Source: Pyronema omphalodes (lineage: Eukaryota; Ascomycota; Pezizomycetes; Pezizales; Pyronemataceae). Taken from it: DNA of 64,000 nt. The notes beneath the pieces are model-generated. The model did not search any database. It was not told where the DNA came from and worked only from the letters and a program-made list of their open reading frames with translations. The stretch lies in NCBI GenBank assembly GCA_024516155.1, contig JAJJXM010000005.1, forward strand, positions 620,001 to 684,000. Direction: 5' to 3'. Shown one piece after another: positions 59,178-64,000 of the stretch. A program made the translations under genes and the position numbers. Positions within the stretch are counted from its first letter, which is position 1. The number at the start of each line of letters is the position of its first letter.

Positions 59178-59196
59178 GGGTTAGGGTAACCCTAAT
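59178..59196. repeat. Head-to-head telomere-like palindrome
   Basis: GGGTTAGGGTAACCCTAAT: two TTAGGG-type units meet their inverse. It lies 21 bp inside the right TIR of the element. Confidence 0.7.
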
Positions 59197-59319
59197 CAGC
59201 AGTGTGGCTGTGTCGTTGCGTTGCAACAGATGAATCCTGAAAAATGAAAATTGCAAAATGCAAATTAAAAATGCAAAGTTTTTTTGTCCCTCCATGTACA
59301 GATGCGTTGCCGTAATGGT

Positions 59320-62300
59320 GCGGTTTGGTTTGCTGCTTTTTTGTTTGACCATGGCGTCGGCTTGGATAAAGGATTATAACTTTATGCACGGATGCATGCA
59401 TGCATGGAGAAATCATAGTAACGTTTCGTGGGTACTATGCTAGGTAGAAGTTTGGTAGGTTTTGATAGCAGGAAATGGTTTGATGATGGTATGATCATGG
59501 TGTGATACATGGTATGATGTATGATGGTACAGTGATGGTACAGTGATGGTATGATGATGTAAAACCGATGAACAATAACCGTTACGCATGATAGTAAAAG
59601 AGAGATGTAGGTTAATAGTATACAATAGTAAATCCTGAATGCAATTGTTCATACACTCTCATGCTCTATATACACACTCTTATATACCTAGCTATAAGCT
59701 AGCTATAAGCTAGCTCAAAACTCTAACGATACATAAGAGCTTGGAACTTGTGGGTTTACATGTTACTAATACGACTGATAAATGGATCGATAGATATAAA
59801 AATCAACCGAGCACCAGGGATAGATAGAAGTTGGCAAACCGGAGATCCGTAAAGTTGGAAGTTGAGACAGATAGATAGATAGATAAACAAAAAATAATTT
59901 TAAAAAGCTGTCATCTATGCTGAACCATAACTGGTCTCTGGAAATTCTCAGGCTTGGTAGTTTTTGGTTTGTCTATATATATCTTTATCTAATTGACTAT
60001 GGGTAGTGCTGGTGATAGTGGTTCTAATGGGTTTCAATGCCCACAGTTGGGGAATTAGAGAAGCCGGAGTGGAAAGGTAGATTAAATATAGATAGAATTG
60101 GTACGAACTGCAGTCTGCGCAACTTTGACAGTGGATAGGTAGGTCGGTAGGTAGGGAAGATATCTGTACGTATATATACATATATAACGGAGATGTACAA
60201 GTAGGAAGATGTATGGACGTAATATAGCAAATAGCAAATAGCAAATAGCAAACAGTAAGATGTTTATATGTTTCTTAGAATACTAAATGCTTATACTACC
60301 CATAATGTAACCAATGGATAGATATAAATAAACAGATAGACAACTCGTAGTAGATGTCGTCTCGGTTGTATTGCGCCTGGGTAATTACTCTAACATTTTG
60401 TTTTATTAATACTGGTGTTAGGGTTATTAATCTAGAAAATAATCAATACTCAGATAAGACATCCATTTATCATAAACGACAGCTGTACATATAAACAGCG
60501 ACGGTAAAATGAAATAAAAAAAATTTAAAAACACAAGTGAGATTTCAACTTTTGGTTTTAAATTTTGAGGCGTTTAGGTTCGGGCCGTTGACCAAATTAT
60601 ATTTTACAGGGATACTTTAATATACCTCACCTCGATCATTTGATCAGTCATTCAGGTAATAATCCTTGGGTTTGACGTCGACAATGCTAAAGCACTCAAG
60701 GAAAAGCTACATCATGTATGCAGCATGTATATCTGATTCAAATCAACAAAGTGGTGAATCAACAAAGCAACGAATCAATAAATCATTAACTTTTGAAACA
60801 GCTCAACTGAAACTATGTGTATGCACCATGTACTATGTAGCAAGAACTTGTTTACTATAGTACATTTGACACAGCTATATATGTACAGCGGATAACACTC
60901 TAAACTCTGCATATCATATCGATCATATGGATTATGGATACGAAACGCGGGTGGGGAGGCGGGTAACATGGTAATATGATAAAGATCGGTGATACCTGTA
61001 GCTGAGATGTACCTAATGCCTAAACTGGAAGGCTGCAGATGCAAATGCAGATTTGGATGCAGAATAAATATATAGATGCAAAAATGTGACTTTTTGGCGG
61101 CATTTTGCATGTGGAAGTGATTGATTGTATAATTTGGATTGAATGGGGGAAGGAGCTGCGACACGTGTATGGGTGAAGTATCTACAATTCAGTGTGTACT
61201 TGCCACTTAATAGCCTCAACTAATGCTGTACAAAAATTTAAAGAAAGTATGCTGGCGGGCTGGTGTGTATATCATAAATGCCTGTGTTTTAATTTTTTTT
61301 TTTTGACAAATAGAGTAGCGTATGAATATGTTTACTGCGTAAGCATAACAACAATAAAAAAAAATTAAACAAAAAGATAACTCGTCCTAATATCTCTGCC
61401 ACTGCGAGTACAGAATTGGTGGAATTCACATATAGACTTCGTATATTACTTATCCGAAAAAATCATTTACTAAATATGGACTGATAGGAGATATGCAATG
61501 AATTTAGCTTATGCAGTGATGAGGAGGAGAATTTATCCGCCGAAAAATCACGGGATGATGTCTAAGCTGATGGTATGAGACAAGGGGGCACTCGGTGGTG
61601 GATCAAATACCACACACCCCATGTTATTCGGACATAGGAATACAAAAACAGCCCTAATAAATATGGGGGCTTCCTGAGAAACAGTGAAGATTTAATAGCC
61701 CTGTGATAGCCAATTTTAACCATTCTTATCAATTCGTATTTGAAGGTTTATGGAGGGAAGTTGTCTTGGCGTTTACACTGATGCGGGGGATAAAAGTAGG
61801 GCGTAGTGATACAACAGTGCGCCCGATTTACCCTTGTACCCGAATACGTGCATCAATTGGGAAACATTTATGATACTGTTAGGCAGGACGACAAAAAAGT
61901 GGATATTTCTGATATGTTGACGTTGTTAGTTTGTATGTAGGGTAGGGTAGGATGGGCTTAGTTTCCCAAGTGACCTTTTAGCAATGATGCTCAATGATGT
62001 GTGGCGGGGATGAGGTGGGCGGATCTTGGTGGATAATTCGCTGGTGATGAATAATATGCAGTGATATACAGTGATTCACCGGTGACGTTGGATTTCATTC
62101 TTGACTGTTCGGATGTAGGCTGGATTTTAAAGTACGCTTATCAGAAGCTTTTTAACGGTTGAAATGGATTCCCAACTTCCCCGGTCGATTACTATCAGTC
62201 GTCCCCGGTTCTGATGAATAAGTCTTCCGACTCTACCCGGGTTTGATGCCAACCGTCCTGGTGGACATGAGCTACAGGCACAAGCAGCTCCCGGGATACC

Positions 62301-62436
62301 ACGCGAAAAGCTTCATCCCCGCACCCCGCGCCCCATCCCCGCATTCTAGAACCTCCGTTCTTTCTGTTCACACTCCGCGCACTACAAAACCGATTACCCG
62401 TTATTTAAAAAACCAAACCTCCGGACATTTCATCAT
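59320..62436. other. Gene-poor AT-rich region
   Basis: About 3 kb with short frames only. It contains TGATGGTAC units at about 59520-59550, GATA/GATAGATA at 59868-59884, AGCAAATAGCAA at 60225-60250 and short A/T runs. The last ~200 bp before 62437 probably holds the URM1 3' UTR. Confidence 0.5.
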
Positions 62437-62841
62437 CTAACCTCCATGCAAAGTGCTCACAAACAGAATCGTGTCCTTCTTTTCCAGCACATAGTTTTCC
62501 TCTCCCTCCAACTCCCAATCCGCGTCGTTGATTAGGACCAAAATTCCTGGGCGCCTAAAATGTACTGTCTTAGGGGAAGTTATTGAAAAAGGAAAGACGA
62601 AACTTACACAGTACCATTAACAACAAAGAGCTCTGTTCGGGTATCAACCATGTGCTTGTCCACCAGGATATTGACGAGCTGCCCAACTGTGGTGCCTTCA
62701 GGAACCTCCAGCGAAAGGCTTCGCTCACTGGCGAAGAGAAGCTCGAGACCACCGCTGTTATGAAATTATTAGTCGGTATTCTACCAGGCAATTGTTAGGT
62801 GGTACTCACCTGAACTCTACTGTTATCGGAATGTTCGCCAT
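62437..62841 (-). CDS. URM1: Ubiquitin-related modifier 1 (Urm1)
   Basis: Urm1 is a ubiquitin-fold sulfur carrier. After Uba4 activates its C-terminus as a thiocarboxylate, it donates sulfur for 2-thiolation of wobble uridine in tRNA; it can also be conjugated to proteins. Three exons: 62841-62810, 62754-62608, 62554-62437. Introns are 62809-62755 (GTGAGT...AACAG) and 62607-62555 (GTAAGT...TTTTAG). Each is too short to notice in a frame scan; no single frame covers the gene. The join yields 98 residues, starting [18 protein letters not shown], with the conserved [23 protein letters not shown] (read across exons 2 and 3) and ending FVSTLHGG. The terminal Gly-Gly is the required functional end. 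Confidence 0.96.
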
Positions 62842-63118
62842 AGTGGTTGGTTTCAAAGTGTTTCAAAGAAACTTTAAAGGCAGAGACTAGGGCCATAAGC
62901 TTCTGTGGGTGGTGGCACACGTCGCCAGGCCAGGTATGCCAAGCCAGTCAGCATCTCGTTCCTTCGCGGATTCTAGACGCGCTTGAGTTCTGAGAACATT
63001 GTAAAGCACCACGACGCGAACGACTTTCACAACCACTGCTACCCGAAAACACCGGCGTCATTCGGGTCATTTTAACGGAAAAGATAACTCAAACGAAGCA
63101 GAAGTAACTCGCTAAATA
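62842..63118. promoter_or_regulatory. Shared divergent promoter of URM1 and CBP80
   Basis: The two start codons face away from each other with 277 bp between them, so both promoters must lie in this interval. I see no sharply defined TATA box. Confidence 0.6.
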
Positions 63119-64000
63119 ATGGGTGATTTCTATCGTGGAGGTCGTGACGGCGGGAATAGACGCCCGCCAAAGAGAAGATACAGATCTGGTTCGTACCTAC
63201 CTTCTTTACGGGCAAGCATAGCGAGAGGTGGCAATCAAAGGAGCTGGAAAAACGGAAGCTACAAAGAACATATTCTGATGCAAATAATCTACAGAGGAGG
63301 AAGAAGGCGAGCACCAGCGCCGTCCTCGCTACGACCGTGAAGATGCGCTCCAGCGCCTCCGACGCGAAACGATTCAGATCGCCGAGAGCCCTCTCGTAAA
63401 AATTGAGGATGCCGTCAAGAATATTGCTATGGCATATATCAACAGTGTCTTTGAGAATGACGAGTTTAGACCTGGTTACTTGCAATGTTTACATGACTTG
63501 TATGTGTAGCCTTGATTTCATGCTGCCTTGTTTCACATTTTCCTACACGGTGTCGAATATAAAACCAATACTAATAGTATAAAATAGAGTTACCGAGCAG
63601 CCATTCAAGATCCCCTTCGTAGCTACAATCGTCAGAGTTGCAAACGCCGAAAACGGTGAGGCAGGAAAGGCCGTGTTGGATCACATGGCGGAAGCTCTCC
63701 AGAGCTACATCAACCAGGGACTGTTCCAACAGGTCAAGCTCATTCTTAGGTTCTTTGCATGTTTAGGTGATGTTTTGGGAGAGCTTGGTGTTGCGCCCGT
63801 GCTCGACGACATGATTACAAAGCTTGAATCTTACAAGAAGGAGGGCGATGAGGTAAGCGGCTCGTAACCCCAAGGCCCAGCCATTGCTAACGGAGGTTTA
63901 GGGATTGGTCTTGGAGCTCACCTACATTATTCTCATTACCCTTCCCTACGCAAGGGTTTCGGAATCCAAATTCGGAGATGCTGAGGCAAAAGACATGCTT
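63119..64000 (+). CDS. CBC1: Nuclear cap-binding complex large subunit CBP80, N-terminal part (truncated by window end)
   Basis: CBP80 binds the small subunit CBP20 and with it the m7G cap of nuclear transcripts. Four exons are visible: 63119-63188, 63295-63499, 63588-63852, 63902-64000 (continues). The introns are 106, 88 and 49 nt, with donors GTTCGT, GTATGT, GTAAGC and phases that agree. The start is Gly/Arg-rich (MGDFYRGGRDGGNRRPPKRR), like the usual nuclear-localisation N-terminus. The MIF4G-like helical repeats follow: ETIQIAESPLVKIEDAVKNI, then VTEQPFKIPFVATIVRVAN, then QVKLILRFFACLGDVLGELG, and LVLELTYIILITLPYARVSE. The full protein should be around 800 residues; roughly the first quarter is here. 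Confidence 0.9.

Larger units (their letters stand above)
58234..59314. mobile_element. DNA element with ~98-bp terminal inverted repeats and 5-bp duplication (1,081 bp)
   Basis: The left TIR (58234-58330) begins TACGGCAACGCATCTGTACA; the right TIR (59217-59314) is its inverse, with one mismatch in about the first 60 bp and slightly lower identity farther in. The same 5 bp, ATGGT, sit directly outside each end (58229-58233 and 59315-59319). The interior has an 89-codon plus frame (58526-58795), a 300-bp purine-rich stretch (58.85-59.17 kb) and a telomere-like palindrome (59178-59196). No transposase recognised. I cannot place it in a named superfamily; 5-bp duplications are less common than 2, 8 or 9. 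Confidence 0.8.

Overview
This window comes from a filamentous ascomycete (Pezizomycotina). Every recognisable gene is a typical ascomycete protein: KNR4/SMI1, Tdp1 with a long N-terminal tail, the VRG4-type GDP-mannose transporter, Elp2, Nsa1, GSK3, Urm1 and CBP80. Introns are 49-106 nt, with GTRNGT-like donors and CTRAY-like branch points close to the acceptor. A Leotiomycete-like source is possible, but I cannot fix the genus from sequence alone.

Layout. 0-10 kb: intron-bearing tRNA-Asp and tRNA-Ile genes, the mitochondrial dehydratase gene HTD2, one orphan two-exon gene, then gene-poor AT-rich DNA ending in two tandem arrays. 10-18 kb: an intronless tRNA-Thr, the KNR4/SMI1 gene with an 8-nt first coding exon, then a T-rich low-complexity tract and a ~0.7 kb imperfect long inverted repeat. 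18-29 kb: the densest gene island, with Tdp1 (minus), the GDP-mannose transporter (minus), Elp2 (plus) and a low-complexity hypothetical protein (minus). 30-48 kb: AT-rich and gene-poor. It holds NSA1, a decayed gene (36.6-38.1 kb), two retroposon-like fragments with target-site duplications, two non-autonomous hAT-like DNA elements and a 47-copy 7-bp satellite. 48-62 kb: microsatellite-rich DNA around the seven-exon GSK3 gene and a 1.08 kb element with ~98-bp terminal inverted repeats and a 5-bp duplication. 62-64 kb: URM1 and the cap-binding protein CBP80, transcribed divergently from a 277-bp interval; CBP80 runs off the end.

The genes are ordinary housekeeping genes and form no operon or cluster. 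Elp2 and Urm1 do serve the same wobble-uridine (mcm5s2U) tRNA modification pathway. The least expected content lies between the genes: five mobile-element or hairpin structures that no open reading frame reveals, found here from their inverted ends and flanking duplications. I saw no intact transposase, reverse transcriptase, CRISPR array, virus or secondary-metabolite cluster.
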